Origin: Stenotrophomonas sp. SAM-B
Lineage (GTDB): Bacteria; Pseudomonadota; Gammaproteobacteria; Xanthomonadales; Xanthomonadaceae
NCBI RefSeq assembly: GCF_013387485.1
Contig: NZ_JABBXB010000005.1
Location: 186,001-250,000, forward strand
Direction: 5' to 3'
Length of the DNA: 64,000 nucleotides
In this document: positions 43,563-52,184 of the stretch, in pieces
Numbering within the stretch: the first letter of the stretch is position 1
Layout: each line of letters starts with the position of its first letter
Made by a program: the position numbers and the translations under genes
Notes under the pieces: generated by a model
What the model was told of the DNA's origin: nothing
What the model saw: the letters and a program-made list of their open reading frames with translations, nothing else
Databases searched by the model: none

Positions 43563-44432
43563 ATGAAAGAGAAGTCGATCCGCTCGCTGTCCGGCCTGCC
43601 CTTCCTGCTGCTGGTACTGGCCTTGACCGCCGTGGCCGTGTGGATGTTCGTGGTGGGTGTGGACAAGGGAAACCGCAATCCGGCACTGATCGTCGGCAGC
43701 CTGGTGCTGGCCACCACCGCCCTGCTCAGCCTGGTCGGCCTGTACACAGTGCAGCCCAACCAGGCCGTGGTCGTCAGCCTGTTCGGCAAGTACGTCGGCA
43801 CCGTGAAGGAGAACGGCCTGCGCTGGAACAACCCGTTCTTCACCAAGGTCAAGGTGAGCCAGCGCGTGCGCAACTTCGAAAGCGGCAAGCTCAAGGTCAA
43901 CGAACTCGATGGCAGTCCGATCGAGATCGCCGCAGTGATCGTGTGGCAGGTGGTGGATGCGTCCGAGGCCGTCTACAACGTGGACGATTACGAGAGCTTC
44001 GTGCACATCCAGTCCGAATCGGCGCTGCGCGCGATGGCCACCAGCTACCCCTACGACCAGCACGAGGAAGGCCAGCTGTCGCTGCGCAGCCATGCGGCCG
44101 AGATCTCCCAGCACCTCAAGGACGAGCTGGCCGAGCGCCTGGCCGATGCCGGCGTGCAGGTGATCGATGCGCGCATCAGCCACCTCGCCTATGCGCCGGA
44201 AATTGCCCAGGCCATGCTGCAGCGCCAGCAGGCGAACGCCGTCATCGCTGCACGCACGCGTATCGTCGCTGGTGCGGTCGGCATGGTTGAGATGGCCCTG
44301 GCCGAACTGCAGAAGAACGGCGTGGTCCAGCTCGACGAGGAGCGCAAGGCGCACATGGTGAGCAACCTGTTGACCGTGCTGTGTTCGGACCGTGGCACCC
44401 AGCCGGTGGTCAACGCCGGCTCGCTGTATTGA
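43563..44432 (+). CDS. SPFH/band-7 domain membrane protein
   Basis: 289 residues. Two N-terminal membrane helices (about 10-32 and 40-60) are followed by the SPFH/PHB domain (about 63-235, V-Q-P-N-Q-A-V-V-V and G-L-R-W-N-N-P-F) and an Ala/Gln-rich coiled coil (220-265). SPFH proteins assemble large membrane rings and scaffolds (HflK/C, stomatin, flotillin). Not HflK/HflC: there is no partner gene and the topology differs. It heads a five-gene co-directional cluster and has AAGGA before the ATG. Confidence 0.9.
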   Translation: MKEKSIRSLSGLPFLLLVLALTAVAVWMFVVGVDKGNRNPALIVGSLVLATTALLSLVGLYTVQPNQAVVVSLFGKYVGTVKENGLRWNNPFFTKVKVSQRVRNFESGKLKVNELDGSPIEIAAVIVWQVVDASEAVYNVDDYESFVHIQSESALRAMATSYPYDQHEEGQLSLRSHAAEISQHLKDELAERLADAGVQVIDARISHLAYAPEIAQAMLQRQQANAVIAARTRIVAGAVGMVEMALAELQKNGVVQLDEERKAHMVSNLLTVLCSDRGTQPVVNAGSLY

Positions 44433-44483
44433 TGCACCCGCGGCGCCGAGGGGACGGCACGCGCTGTTGATAAAGGACCCCGC

Positions 44484-44663
44484 ATGACCGAAAAGAAAGC
44501 GTACCCGCTGCGTATCAATGCCGATGTCCTGGCGGCAGCGCAGCGCTGGGCCGACGACGAGCTGCGCAGCCTCAATGCGCAGATCGAATACGTGCTGCGC
44601 GATGCGCTGCGCAAGGCCGGACGCCTTCCCAAACCCACCACCGACAAGGAGAGCAAGTCATGA
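44484..44663 (+). CDS. Small Arc-like ribbon-helix-helix protein
   Basis: 59 residues. The start [11 protein letters not shown] (beta strand), a helix [10 protein letters not shown], the turn R-S-L-N-A-Q and the helix [11 protein letters not shown] match the RHH fold of Arc/MetJ-type DNA-binding dimers. A basic Pro/Lys tail follows. AAGGA is six bases before the ATG; the stop overlaps the next gene by ATGA. It has no adjacent toxin, so a transcription regulator of this cluster is more likely than an antitoxin. Confidence 0.8.
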   Translation: MTEKKAYPLRINADVLAAAQRWADDELRSLNAQIEYVLRDALRKAGRLPKPTTDKESKS

Positions 44664-44848
44664 GCAGGCGCTGGAGCTATCTCACCGTTGAAGTGAAGCC
44701 CAACCTGATGGGGATCGTCAAAGCCGAGCAGATCCAGGATGAACTGACCAAGCAGGGCCAGCTGGGCTGGGAGCTGGTCAACGCGATCAGCCTGGTGTCG
44801 GCACCTCCCTTCACGACGTCGGTGCTGATCTTCAAGAAGGAGGCATGA
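44660..44848 (+). CDS. DUF4177-like small protein
   Basis: 62 residues. [10 protein letters not shown] at the start, G-Q-L-G-W-E-L-V-N in the middle, and a final beta strand T-T-S-V-L-I-F-K-K resemble DUF4177, a small alpha/beta fold of unknown function. ATGA overlap with the RHH gene; the next gene begins one base after its stop, so the three are co-translated. Confidence 0.8.
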   Translation: MSRRWSYLTVEVKPNLMGIVKAEQIQDELTKQGQLGWELVNAISLVSAPPFTTSVLIFKKEA

Positions 44849-44849
44849 C

Positions 44850-45392
44850 GTGAGTGCACCTCACCCCTTCGAGGTTGCCCCGGCACCGGCCTGGCGACTG
44901 CTGTGGCTGTGGGTTCCGCTGCTGCTCGTCGCCGGCCTGATGGTGGGCACCGCGCTGGACGCGCCGGAGCGCTCACACACCGAACTGTTCATCACCCTGC
45001 CATTCCTGGCGGTGCTGGCGGCCGCGCTGACCTGGGCGTACACCCGCCGCCGCATCGTGCTGCACGAGGACACGCTGGAGGTGCAGTCGACCTTCTACCG
45101 CAAGCGCGTGCCGGTCCGTGACATGCGGCTGGACGAGGCGCGCATCGTCGATCTCGCCGAGCACGGCCGTTACAAGCCCTCGATCAAGACCAACGGCTAC
45201 GGCGTGCCCGGCTTCCAGTCCGGGCATTACCGGATGGCGGACCGCAGCAAGGCGTTCTGCCTGATCACCGACAGCAGCCGGGTGCTGTACCTGCCGTTGC
45301 GCGATGGCAGCGCCCTGGTGATCAGCCCGGAGCGTCCCCGCGTCCTGCTGGAGGCGCTGCAGGCGCTGGCCGGACCGCCGGGCGCGCACTAA
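44850..45392 (+). CDS. Membrane protein with PH-like domain
   Basis: 180 residues from GTG at 44850, with GAAGGAGG nine bases upstream. Two membrane helices (about 15-33 and 44-62) are followed by a beta-rich domain (70-175) typical of bacterial PH domains ([12 protein letters not shown], then [10 protein letters not shown]). Likely an inner-membrane protein with the domain in the cytoplasm. Its role is unknown; its position suggests that it works with the SPFH protein. Confidence 0.8.
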   Translation: MSAPHPFEVAPAPAWRLLWLWVPLLLVAGLMVGTALDAPERSHTELFITLPFLAVLAAALTWAYTRRRIVLHEDTLEVQSTFYRKRVPVRDMRLDEARIVDLAEHGRYKPSIKTNGYGVPGFQSGHYRMADRSKAFCLITDSSRVLYLPLRDGSALVISPERPRVLLEALQALAGPPGAH

Positions 45393-45401
45393 GCTGGTGG
45401 C

Positions 45402-46211
45402 ATGCGTAGATCCCCTGCCCTGCTGATCAACACCGCCGAGATCGAACTCTGGCCCGGCGGCCTGCTGCGTGCGCGCAGCTCCGCCGACGCGCGCGCCTTG
45501 GCCCGTGCGCAGTGGGTGCTGCGGCGCAAGCGCGATGGCCGCTACCTCGCCGTCGCCACATCGCAGGGCGTCCTGCCCCTGGTGCCACGCCTGATGCGCG
45601 AGCCGGGGATTGAAGCGGCACTGGACGCACTCGACCGCCAGCTGGTGGACCGCCGCCGCGGCAGCGCGCCCGACGCGGTGCTGCCCCTGAGCGGCCTGCA
45701 GGATCGCCTCGAGACCCTCGGGATTGATGCCGATGCCTACGAAGCCGCGACCGGTCTGGCGCTGGAAGCCGAACCGACCCAGCTGCACCTGGCCGGTTTC
45801 GACCGCTACCGGCGCCCCCTGTGGCTGCACCGCGACGCTGCCCGAGGTTGGCAACGCCTGCGCCAGCAGGCCGCCAGCGATGGCATCGCCCTGGATGCGA
45901 TCTCCGGCTACCGCAGCCACGATTACCAGCTCGGCATCTTCGCGCGCAAACGCGACCGCGGGCTGGGCGTGGAGGACATCCTGAAGGTCAATGCCGCGCC
46001 GGGCTACAGCGAGCACCACAGCGGTTACGCGCTGGATATCGGCACGCCGGGCGAACCGCCGGCCGAAGAATCGTTCGAATCCACGGCGGCCTTCGCCTGG
46101 CTGGGCGAGCATGCAGGGCGCTTCGGGTTCCAGCTGAGCTACCCGCGCGACAACCCGCACGGCATCGTCTACGAACCGTGGCACTGGTGCTGGCGGCAGC
46201 CCCGCTGGTGA
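45402..46211 (+). CDS. D-alanyl-D-alanine carboxypeptidase, M15B (VanY-like), with an extra N-terminal domain
   Basis: 269 residues. The catalytic domain occupies about 140-269: S-G-Y-R-S-H-D-Y-Q, S-E-H-H-S-G-Y-A-L-D-I-G (zinc His and Asp) and E-P-W-H-W (last zinc His). It trims the terminal D-Ala of peptidoglycan stems. Residues 1-135 form an Arg/Leu-rich domain that I do not recognise. There is no clear signal peptide, which is odd for a wall enzyme. It follows the PH-domain gene by nine bases. Confidence 0.88.
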   Translation: MRRSPALLINTAEIELWPGGLLRARSSADARALARAQWVLRRKRDGRYLAVATSQGVLPLVPRLMREPGIEAALDALDRQLVDRRRGSAPDAVLPLSGLQDRLETLGIDADAYEAATGLALEAEPTQLHLAGFDRYRRPLWLHRDAARGWQRLRQQAASDGIALDAISGYRSHDYQLGIFARKRDRGLGVEDILKVNAAPGYSEHHSGYALDIGTPGEPPAEESFESTAAFAWLGEHAGRFGFQLSYPRDNPHGIVYEPWHWCWRQPRW

Positions 46212-46223
46212 CTCCGTGCTGCC

Positions 46224-46895
46224 TCAGTCCTGCGAGCGGTTGGTCGTCGCCTTCGGATCCACGGTGAAATCGGCGATCCGCCACAGGTACAGGCTGGCGT
46301 AGGTCCGGAACGGACCCCACTTCTCGCCGCGGGCAAGCAGCTCCTTCGGGCTCGGCATCCGCTCGGCCTTGTCCACGCGCTGCGCGCCCTTGCGGACGCC
46401 CAGGTCGTCGACCGGCAGGATGTCCGGGCGGCCGAGCCGGAACATCAGCATCATCTCCACCGTCCAGCGGCCGATACCGCGGATCGGCACCAGGGCGTCG
46501 ATGATCGCGTCGTGGTCCATCACCGACATCCGGCGCAGGTCGGGGATCTCGCCGGCCGCCTCGCGCCGCGCGAGGTCGCGCAGCGCCAGCGCCTTGTTGG
46601 CCGAGACGCCGCACACCCGCAGCCCCGGATCGTCGATGCGCGACAGCGTATCGGCATGCAGCCGGCTGCTCCCGATCGCGGTTTCCACCCGCCCCACGAT
46701 GGTCGAGGCGGCCTTGCCACTGAGCTGCTGGAACAGGATCGCCCGCGCCAGCGCATCGACAGGATCGAAGCTCTTCGCCCAGCCCGGCTGTGCCTGGATC
46801 GGGCCGAGCCGCTTCATCCACGTGCCCAGCCGGCGGTCGCGCCGGCTCAGCCAGTGGGCTTCATCGACATCGAAGCCGCGGCGGTAACGGGGCAT
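46224..46895 (-). CDS. DNA-3-methyladenine glycosylase II (AlkA-like, HhH-GPD)
   Basis: 223 residues. The helix-hairpin-helix G-I-G-R-W-T-V-E-M near 140 and the G/P loop with catalytic Asp (L-P-V-D-D-L-G-V-R-K) are intact. F-Q-Q-L-S-G-K-A-A near 55 is typical. It removes alkylated bases. The AlkA N-terminal domain is missing, as in the short MAG-like branch. It starts one base after the DUF423 stop, so both share a transcript. Confidence 0.9.
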   Translation of the reverse strand: MPRYRRGFDVDEAHWLSRRDRRLGTWMKRLGPIQAQPGWAKSFDPVDALARAILFQQLSGKAASTIVGRVETAIGSSRLHADTLSRIDDPGLRVCGVSANKALALRDLARREAAGEIPDLRRMSVMDHDAIIDALVPIRGIGRWTVEMMLMFRLGRPDILPVDDLGVRKGAQRVDKAERMPSPKELLARGEKWGPFRTYASLYLWRIADFTVDPKATTNRSQD

Positions 46896-46896
46896 G

Positions 46897-47268
46897 TCAG
46901 CGCCTCAGGGCATTCAGGCCGTAGGCCAGCCAGCCCACCATAAGGGCGGTGCCACCGACCGGCGCCAGCTGGGTGCTGAGCTTCCACAGCGCGCCAGCCA
47001 CCAGGCTGCCGGAGAACAGCAACGTGCCGATCAGCAGGACATACAGGGCCAGCCGGCCAAGGGTGTTCTGCTGGGTGGGACCAAGCACCGCCAGCGCCAC
47101 GCCATGCCCGAACGCATACAGCGCCGCGGTGGTCACATGCGACTGCGCCTGTGGATCGGCGATGCCATGCGAGGCGTAAGCGGACAGGCCGACCGCGGTG
47201 GCTGCCAGCAGGCCGCCCAGGCCGGCCAGCAGGGAGGGTTTGCGCGTGCGTCGTTCCAGGTTGAGCAT
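46897..47268 (-). CDS. DUF423 (YgdD-like) membrane protein
   Basis: 123 residues, four membrane helices. The A-Y-A-S-H-G segment near 43 and G-G-T-A-L-M-V-G-W near the end are family hallmarks. Function unknown. The ATG at 47268 has AAGGAC six bases before it. First gene of the pair with the glycosylase. Confidence 0.9.
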   Translation of the reverse strand: MLNLERRTRKPSLLAGLGGLLAATAVGLSAYASHGIADPQAQSHVTTAALYAFGHGVALAVLGPTQQNTLGRLALYVLLIGTLLFSGSLVAGALWKLSTQLAPVGGTALMVGWLAYGLNALRR

Positions 47269-47305
47269 GCTTGCGTCCTTCAGACAGTGCCCCGCTGCCG
47301 GAGCC

Positions 47306-47338
47306 AAAAAAAAACGCGCCGCAGGAAGCGGCGCGTTT
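47306..47338 (-). terminator. Terminator of the SRPBCC gene
   Basis: 11-bp stem AAACGCGCCGC / GCGGCGCGTTT with a 5-base loop, reading into nine T on the minus strand. Confidence 0.92.
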
Positions 47339-47371
47339 CAGGTCGTGCGTTACATCACGGCAACCGTCGGA

Positions 47372-48451
47372 TTACTTGACGGCCCAGTAGATGTCGTACG
47401 TGCCTTCCGGAGTGAACGACTTTTCCACGCCGTCCTTCCAGGACTCGTACGGACGGTCGATCACTTCGTTGCCGCCGGTCACCGACCACGCACGCAGGGC
47501 GTTGCGGGCGATGTCCAGGCCGGCCATGTGGCCGGTGTAGGCCGCGTGGGCCGAACGGTGCGGAGCAACATGCACGTACTTGACCGGTGCACCACCGTCG
47601 ATCTTCACCGTCAGGGCTTCGGCAGTCGCGCCTTCAGCACCCTTCTTCTTGACCGGCTGGGCCACGTCGAAGGCGTACTTCTCGGCGCCGAAATCGGTGG
47701 TGATGATGCGGAACGGACCGGCGGCTTCGAGGTTGTTGGCCTCCATGACGCGCTTGATCCACTCCTGGTTGTCCTTGATGGACTTGGTGATGGTCTCCTG
47801 GCCGCGATCCACGTTGCCGGCGGTGACGACCAGCAGGTCCTCGGCCGGGACGTCCACGATGGCCAGATCGGTCAGCGGGGCTTCGGCGGTGCGGTAGTCC
47901 ACGTTCGGCACGGTGGCCAGCATGTTGGCCATGCGCGACAGACCCAGCTTCAGGTCGTCACCGGCGTGACGGCTGACGTACAGGCCCGCGTAACGACCGA
48001 ACAGGTTGAAACCGTACTTGACGTTGTAATCCTGCGTGATCTTGACGTTGCGGCCACCCTTGCCGGTCGGCTCCAGGGTGAAGTTGGTCACCTTGTCGTG
48101 ACCCTTGCTCTCGTCTTCGATGGCGATCGCAACGTGCTTGTTCTGCTCGGACTCGGTGATCACCCAGCTACCCTGGCCCAAGGAACCTTCCTTGGAGGTG
48201 TAGTCCAGGCGTGCGCCGACGCCGGCAGCCGGGCCGGAGTGCTTCAGTTCAACGGCGGGATCGCGCAGCAAGAGCGGGTTCCAGTCCTTGAAGCGGCGCA
48301 GGCTGTTGACCGTGTCGAACACGATCGTCATCTTGCGGTTGGTCTCGATGCTTTCGGAAATATGGCGCTCGCCCGGCAGACATACGCCAATGATGACGAA
48401 CAGGCCAGCCACGATCCCCAAGGCGATCAGGAACTCGATAATACGGGTCAT
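47372..48451 (-). CDS. Membrane-anchored SRPBCC protein with C-terminal GyrI-like domain
   Basis: 359 residues. One N-terminal membrane helix (5-25) anchors it, probably facing the periplasm. An SRPBCC/polyketide-cyclase-like domain fills about 30-185 (W-N-P-L-L-L-R-D-P-A, then G-S-W-V-I-T-E). A GyrI/effector-binding-like domain fills about 190-359. Both folds bind hydrophobic small molecules, so a ligand carrier or sensor is plausible; nothing shows an enzyme. Monocistronic, with its own terminator. Confidence 0.8.
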   Translation of the reverse strand: MTRIIEFLIALGIVAGLFVIIGVCLPGERHISESIETNRKMTIVFDTVNSLRRFKDWNPLLLRDPAVELKHSGPAAGVGARLDYTSKEGSLGQGSWVITESEQNKHVAIAIEDESKGHDKVTNFTLEPTGKGGRNVKITQDYNVKYGFNLFGRYAGLYVSRHAGDDLKLGLSRMANMLATVPNVDYRTAEAPLTDLAIVDVPAEDLLVVTAGNVDRGQETITKSIKDNQEWIKRVMEANNLEAAGPFRIITTDFGAEKYAFDVAQPVKKKGAEGATAEALTVKIDGGAPVKYVHVAPHRSAHAAYTGHMAGLDIARNALRAWSVTGGNEVIDRPYESWKDGVEKSFTPEGTYDIYWAVK

Positions 48452-48665
48452 TCAGGAGTCTCCGGGGCCGATCCCACGGCCGGGTTGATTGAAGCGAAGC
48501 GCCAATCCTAGCAGGCTTCGCCGGTGTTGTTGATCAGGGTTGGCACACCGGTTTCCATGTCGGCAGCGGTTTTGCATAGACAAGGAGCGGAAAGATAACG
48601 CATCGCGCGTGTCAGCACGTAGCGGATGGAGAATATTTCTTTGCCGGATTCGGCCGCTGGGCTCG

Positions 48666-48697
48666 AAAAAATCCCTGCAACGCTTGCGCTGCAAGGG
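48666..48697 (-). terminator. Probable terminator of the two-component operon
   Basis: An imperfect stem (CCCTGCA...TGCAAGGG with one bulge and one mismatch) reads into TTTTTT on the minus strand, 67 bases after the regulator stop. The rest of 48452-48763 shows no convincing gene. Confidence 0.65.
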
Positions 48698-48763
48698 TTT
48701 CACGGATTTCAGCCAATACCCGGTACCGGCAGCCGCCCGAAGGTCTCCGCCGGCCCGGCTGGG

Positions 48764-49405
48764 TCAGACCAGCTGCAGCTCGAAGGCCTTGAGCACCGCC
48801 CGCGTGCGGTCGCGCACGCCCAGCTTGGAGAGGATGTTGGACACGTGGTTCTTGATGGTGCCCTCGGCCACGCCCAGTGAATTGGCGATCTCCTTGTTGG
48901 AGAAGCCGCTGGCCATCAGCCGCAGGATCTCGGTCTCACGGTCGGTCAGCGGATCCGGCCGGTCCAGGCTCACGAACTCGTTGCGCATGTGCTCCAGGCC
49001 CGAGAGCAAGCGCTGGGTGACCGCCGGCTGCACCAGCGAGCCGCCGTCGGCCACGGTCCGGATCGCGCCCACCAGCTGATCCAGGGTCACATCCTTGAGG
49101 AGGTAGCCCTTGGCGCCGGCCTTGAGCCCGGCCAGCACCAGCTGGTCGTCATCGAAGGTGGTCAGGATGATGGTCGGCGGCAGCTGGTTCAGCCGCGACA
49201 GCATCTGCAGCGCTTCCAGGCCGGACATGACCGGCATGCGCATGTCCATCAGCACCACGTCCGGGCGGACCTGCGGAACCACCTCGACTGCCTGGCGGCC
49301 ATCGGCGGCCTCGGCGACCACCTCGATGCCGTCATCCAGCGCCAGCAGCGAGCGGATTCCCTGCCGCACCAGGGTTTGGTCGTCGACCAGGCAGACGCGA
49401 ATCAT
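48764..49405 (-). CDS. NarL/LuxR-family response regulator (DesR-like)
   Basis: 213 residues. The receiver domain has acidic D-D near residues 8-9, the phospho-acceptor Asp in V-V-L-M-D-M-R-M-P, and T-T plus L-L-K-D. The C-terminal helix-turn-helix (L-T-D-R-E-T-E-I-L-R-L, N-K-E-I-A-N-S-L-G-V) is LuxR-type. A TTG immediately precedes the ATG at 49405; the ATG is used because GGAG is seven bases before it and it shares its A with the kinase stop (TGATG). The partner is the upstream kinase; targets are unknown. Confidence 0.93.
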   Translation of the reverse strand: MIRVCLVDDQTLVRQGIRSLLALDDGIEVVAEAADGRQAVEVVPQVRPDVVLMDMRMPVMSGLEALQMLSRLNQLPPTIILTTFDDDQLVLAGLKAGAKGYLLKDVTLDQLVGAIRTVADGGSLVQPAVTQRLLSGLEHMRNEFVSLDRPDPLTDRETEILRLMASGFSNKEIANSLGVAEGTIKNHVSNILSKLGVRDRTRAVLKAFELQLV

Positions 49406-50601
49406 CAACGCACTCCTTCAATGACAGCGGTCAGCATCAATACTGGCACGCCGGGTACCGAGGCACGAAGGCGGAAGCCCTGTCCCCGGCGGGTTTCGAT
49501 CTGCAGCTCACCACCGCATTGTTGCAGGCGCTCGCGCATCCCGCGCAACCCGTTGCCGACCACGATCCCGTCGGCGCCCACCCCGTCATCATGCGCTTCC
49601 AGCACTACGACGCCCGGCGACTCGCGCCGGACCTTGATCCACAGGTTGCGCGCGCCGGCATGGCGCACCGCATTGGTGATGATTTCCTGGGTGCAGCGCA
49701 GCAGCACGTGGGCGCGCTCGGGGTCTTCCACGCTCAGCGGCTCGTCGATGTCCAGGTGGATTTCCAGCGAGGGCACCTGCTCGGTCAGCGGCCGCAGGGC
49801 GGCGGCCAGGTCGATCGCACCGCTGTCGCGCAGCTGGCTGACCGCCTCGCGCACGTCGGTCAGCAGCAGCTTGGCCAAGGTGTGGGCCTGGTGGACATGC
49901 TCCTGGGCTTGGCCCTCGGTGATGTGACCGGCCACTTCCAGGTTCAGGCTGAGGGCGGTCAGGTGGTGCCCCAGCAGATCGTGCAGCTCGCGGGAGATGC
50001 GCGTGCGTTCGTTGACCCGGGCGCTCTCGGCCAGCAGCACACGGGTGGCGCGCAGCTCCGTGTTGAGCCGGCGCTGTTCCTCCCGGGCATCGGTCTGCTG
50101 CCGCGCGACCAGGCTGGTCACGAAGATGAACATGGAGAAGCCGCCATACAGCAGCGACTGCATCACCGCCTCGAACAGCGAGAAGTTCAGGATCAGGTAG
50201 TAGACCGGCAGCACCGCCAGCTGGCTGAGCAGCAGCCAGATCACGCCGCCGCGCACCGGCAGCATCCACGGGATGACGCCGGCGGCGACCATCATCAGGA
50301 TGCTGCCCAGGCCCGATCCGCTCAGGTAGCTGACGCCCAGCGCCGAGGTCGTGAGCAGCACCAGCATCACCCGGTCGTACCAGCGCGAGTGGCCGCCGTT
50401 GCGCAGCCCGCGGGTCAGCCAGAAGTAGCCGGCGCCGAAGGCCAGGTAGGCGGCGAACAGCCACAGCGCCCAGGCATCGACGCCACCGCCGCGGCGCAGC
50501 AGCGCTTCGTACTGTGAGTAAACCAGAGGAAGGCCGACCATGACCCAGGTGAACAGGCCGGCCAGTCGCAGTACTCGGGTGTGACTGAGGTATCCCAACA
50601 T
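49405..50601 (-). CDS. Sensor histidine kinase (DesK/HisKA_3 family)
   Basis: 398 residues. About six membrane helices fill 10-165. The HisKA_3 dimerisation helix contains the phospho-acceptor His in R-I-S-R-E-L-H-D-L-L-G-H-H. The ATPase domain has E-I-I-T-N-A-V-R-H-A, D-D-G-V-G and G-L-R-G-M-R-E-R. In Bacillus the DesK family senses membrane fluidity; no desaturase or ABC transporter lies nearby to suggest the signal. Operon with the regulator. Confidence 0.92.
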   Translation of the reverse strand: MLGYLSHTRVLRLAGLFTWVMVGLPLVYSQYEALLRRGGGVDAWALWLFAAYLAFGAGYFWLTRGLRNGGHSRWYDRVMLVLLTTSALGVSYLSGSGLGSILMMVAAGVIPWMLPVRGGVIWLLLSQLAVLPVYYLILNFSLFEAVMQSLLYGGFSMFIFVTSLVARQQTDAREEQRRLNTELRATRVLLAESARVNERTRISRELHDLLGHHLTALSLNLEVAGHITEGQAQEHVHQAHTLAKLLLTDVREAVSQLRDSGAIDLAAALRPLTEQVPSLEIHLDIDEPLSVEDPERAHVLLRCTQEIITNAVRHAGARNLWIKVRRESPGVVVLEAHDDGVGADGIVVGNGLRGMRERLQQCGGELQIETRRGQGFRLRASVPGVPVLMLTAVIEGVR

Positions 50602-50739
50602 GGACGCATAGTAGGCTGAACCTGTTCCCCTGCACTCCCACAGAAGTCATGCCTGTCGGCTCGCGGGGGGAAGCCACCCATGCAATAATCGGACCGAGGG
50701 CCCCTTGATGGGCCAACCGCGTTACCCCACGGAGTCACA

Positions 50740-51336
50740 ATGTCGATTGTCATCCGCGACGTGCGCGAGCACGAGCTCGATTCCGTCCTGGCCCTGAACA
50801 ACAATGCCGGCCTGGCCATCCTGCCATTGGATGCCGCCCGCCTGCGTCTGTTCTATGAAAGCGCTGAGTATTTCCGCGTCGCCGAGCGCGACGGCAACCT
50901 GGCCGGTTTCCTGATCGGCTTCGGCAGCGACAGCCAGCACGACAGCAGCAACTTCGCCTGGTTCAAGCAGCAGCTGGATACCAAATTCTTCTACATCGAC
51001 CGCATCGTGGTCGCCAGCCGCCGTCGCGGCGGTGGCGTCGGCCGTGCGTTCTATGCCGATGCACAGAGTTACGCCGAGTTGCGCTACCCGCAGCTGACCT
51101 GCGAGGTTTTCCTGGACCACGGCGCCGATGCCGCCCTGCTCTTCCATGGCAGCTTCGGCTTCCGCGAGGTCGGCCAGAACAACATGGCCCACGTCGATGT
51201 GCGCGCCAGCATGCTGCTCAAGGACCTGTGCAGTTACCAGTGGGTGCACGACACCTACGGCGACCAGTTGCCGGATGTGCCCTGGGTGGGCCATCGCCGC
51301 GAGCCGCTGCGCGTCCAGCAGCAGACGGGGACCTGA
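50740..51336 (+). CDS. GNAT-family N-acetyltransferase
   Basis: 198 residues. The acetyl-CoA site R-R-R-G-G-G-V-G-R-A-F lies at about residues 97-107, after the F-Y-I-D-R-I-V-V strand. G-F-R-E-V-G near the end is typical. The acceptor is unknown. GGAG lies about six bases before the ATG. The minC start is three bases after its stop, so it is probably expressed with the min genes. Confidence 0.88.
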   Translation: MSIVIRDVREHELDSVLALNNNAGLAILPLDAARLRLFYESAEYFRVAERDGNLAGFLIGFGSDSQHDSSNFAWFKQQLDTKFFYIDRIVVASRRRGGGVGRAFYADAQSYAELRYPQLTCEVFLDHGADAALLFHGSFGFREVGQNNMAHVDVRASMLLKDLCSYQWVHDTYGDQLPDVPWVGHRREPLRVQQQTGT

Positions 51337-51339
51337 TCG

Positions 51340-52149
51340 GTGGCAGCGAACATGGATTTTGAACAGGCCGGTGAACTGAAGATCGGCCAGGTCGGCATCG
51401 CCAACCTGCGTATCCGCACCCTCGACGTCGAACGCCTCACCCGTGAAATGCAGGAACGCGTCGCCCGTGCCCCGAAGTTGTTCGGGCGGGCTGCGGTCAT
51501 CCTGGATTTCGGCGGGCTCAGCAGGATGCCCGATGTGGCCACCGCCCAGGCGCTGCTGGACGGCCTGCGCAAGGCCGGCGTGCTGCCGGTGGCGCTGGCC
51601 TACGGCACCACCGAAACCGACCTGCTCTCCCAGCAGCTCGGCCTGCCGCTGCTGGCCAAGTTCCGCGCGCAGTACGAGCGCGCCGAGGCCGAACCGGCCC
51701 CTGCGCCTGCCCGCGCCCCCGCACCCGCACCCGCGGCCGAGCCGCCGCGCCGCGCGCGCGCCGCTGCCGCGGTACCGGCAGCGCCCGCGCCCAGTGCCGT
51801 CGCCACCGGTGGCGCGCCCAAGCCCGGCCGCATGCAGACCAGCAACGTCCGTTCGGGGCAGCAGCTGTATGCGGAAAACTGCGACCTGACCGTCATGGCC
51901 ACCGTCGGCGCGGGCGCTGAAGTGATCGCCGACGGCAGCATCCACATCTACGGTACGTTGCGGGGCCGTGCCCTGGCAGGTGCCCAAGGCAACACCACGG
52001 CGCGTATTTTCTGCCGTGAATTCCACGCTGAACTGGTCGCCATTGCCGGCCATTACAAGGTACTGGACGATGTCCCGGACTCCCTGCGCGGCAAAGCCGT
52101 TCAGGTGTGGCTGGAACAGGACCAGATCAAGATCGCTGCGCTGGATTGA
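51340..52149 (+). CDS. minC: Septum site-determining protein MinC
   Basis: 269 residues from GTG at 51340; ATG at 51352 is the alternative. The N-terminal FtsZ-inhibiting domain (1-110) and the C-terminal MinD-binding beta-helix (165-269, D-G-S-I-H-I-Y-G-T-L-R-G-R-A) are clear. They are joined by an unusually long Ala/Pro/Arg linker (about 112-165). It blocks Z-ring formation at the poles. Order minC-minD-minE. Confidence 0.96.
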   Translation: MAANMDFEQAGELKIGQVGIANLRIRTLDVERLTREMQERVARAPKLFGRAAVILDFGGLSRMPDVATAQALLDGLRKAGVLPVALAYGTTETDLLSQQLGLPLLAKFRAQYERAEAEPAPAPARAPAPAPAAEPPRRARAAAAVPAAPAPSAVATGGAPKPGRMQTSNVRSGQQLYAENCDLTVMATVGAGAEVIADGSIHIYGTLRGRALAGAQGNTTARIFCREFHAELVAIAGHYKVLDDVPDSLRGKAVQVWLEQDQIKIAALD

Positions 52150-52184
52150 CGCAGCCCCCAAACAGAAGAATCAGGAGAAATCCT

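Noticed and set aside
44484-44848. Toxin-antitoxin pair (RHH protein plus DUF4177 protein)
   Set aside because: The second protein has no toxin-like residues or fold that I recognise, and both sit inside a longer cluster; RHH as cluster regulator fits better.
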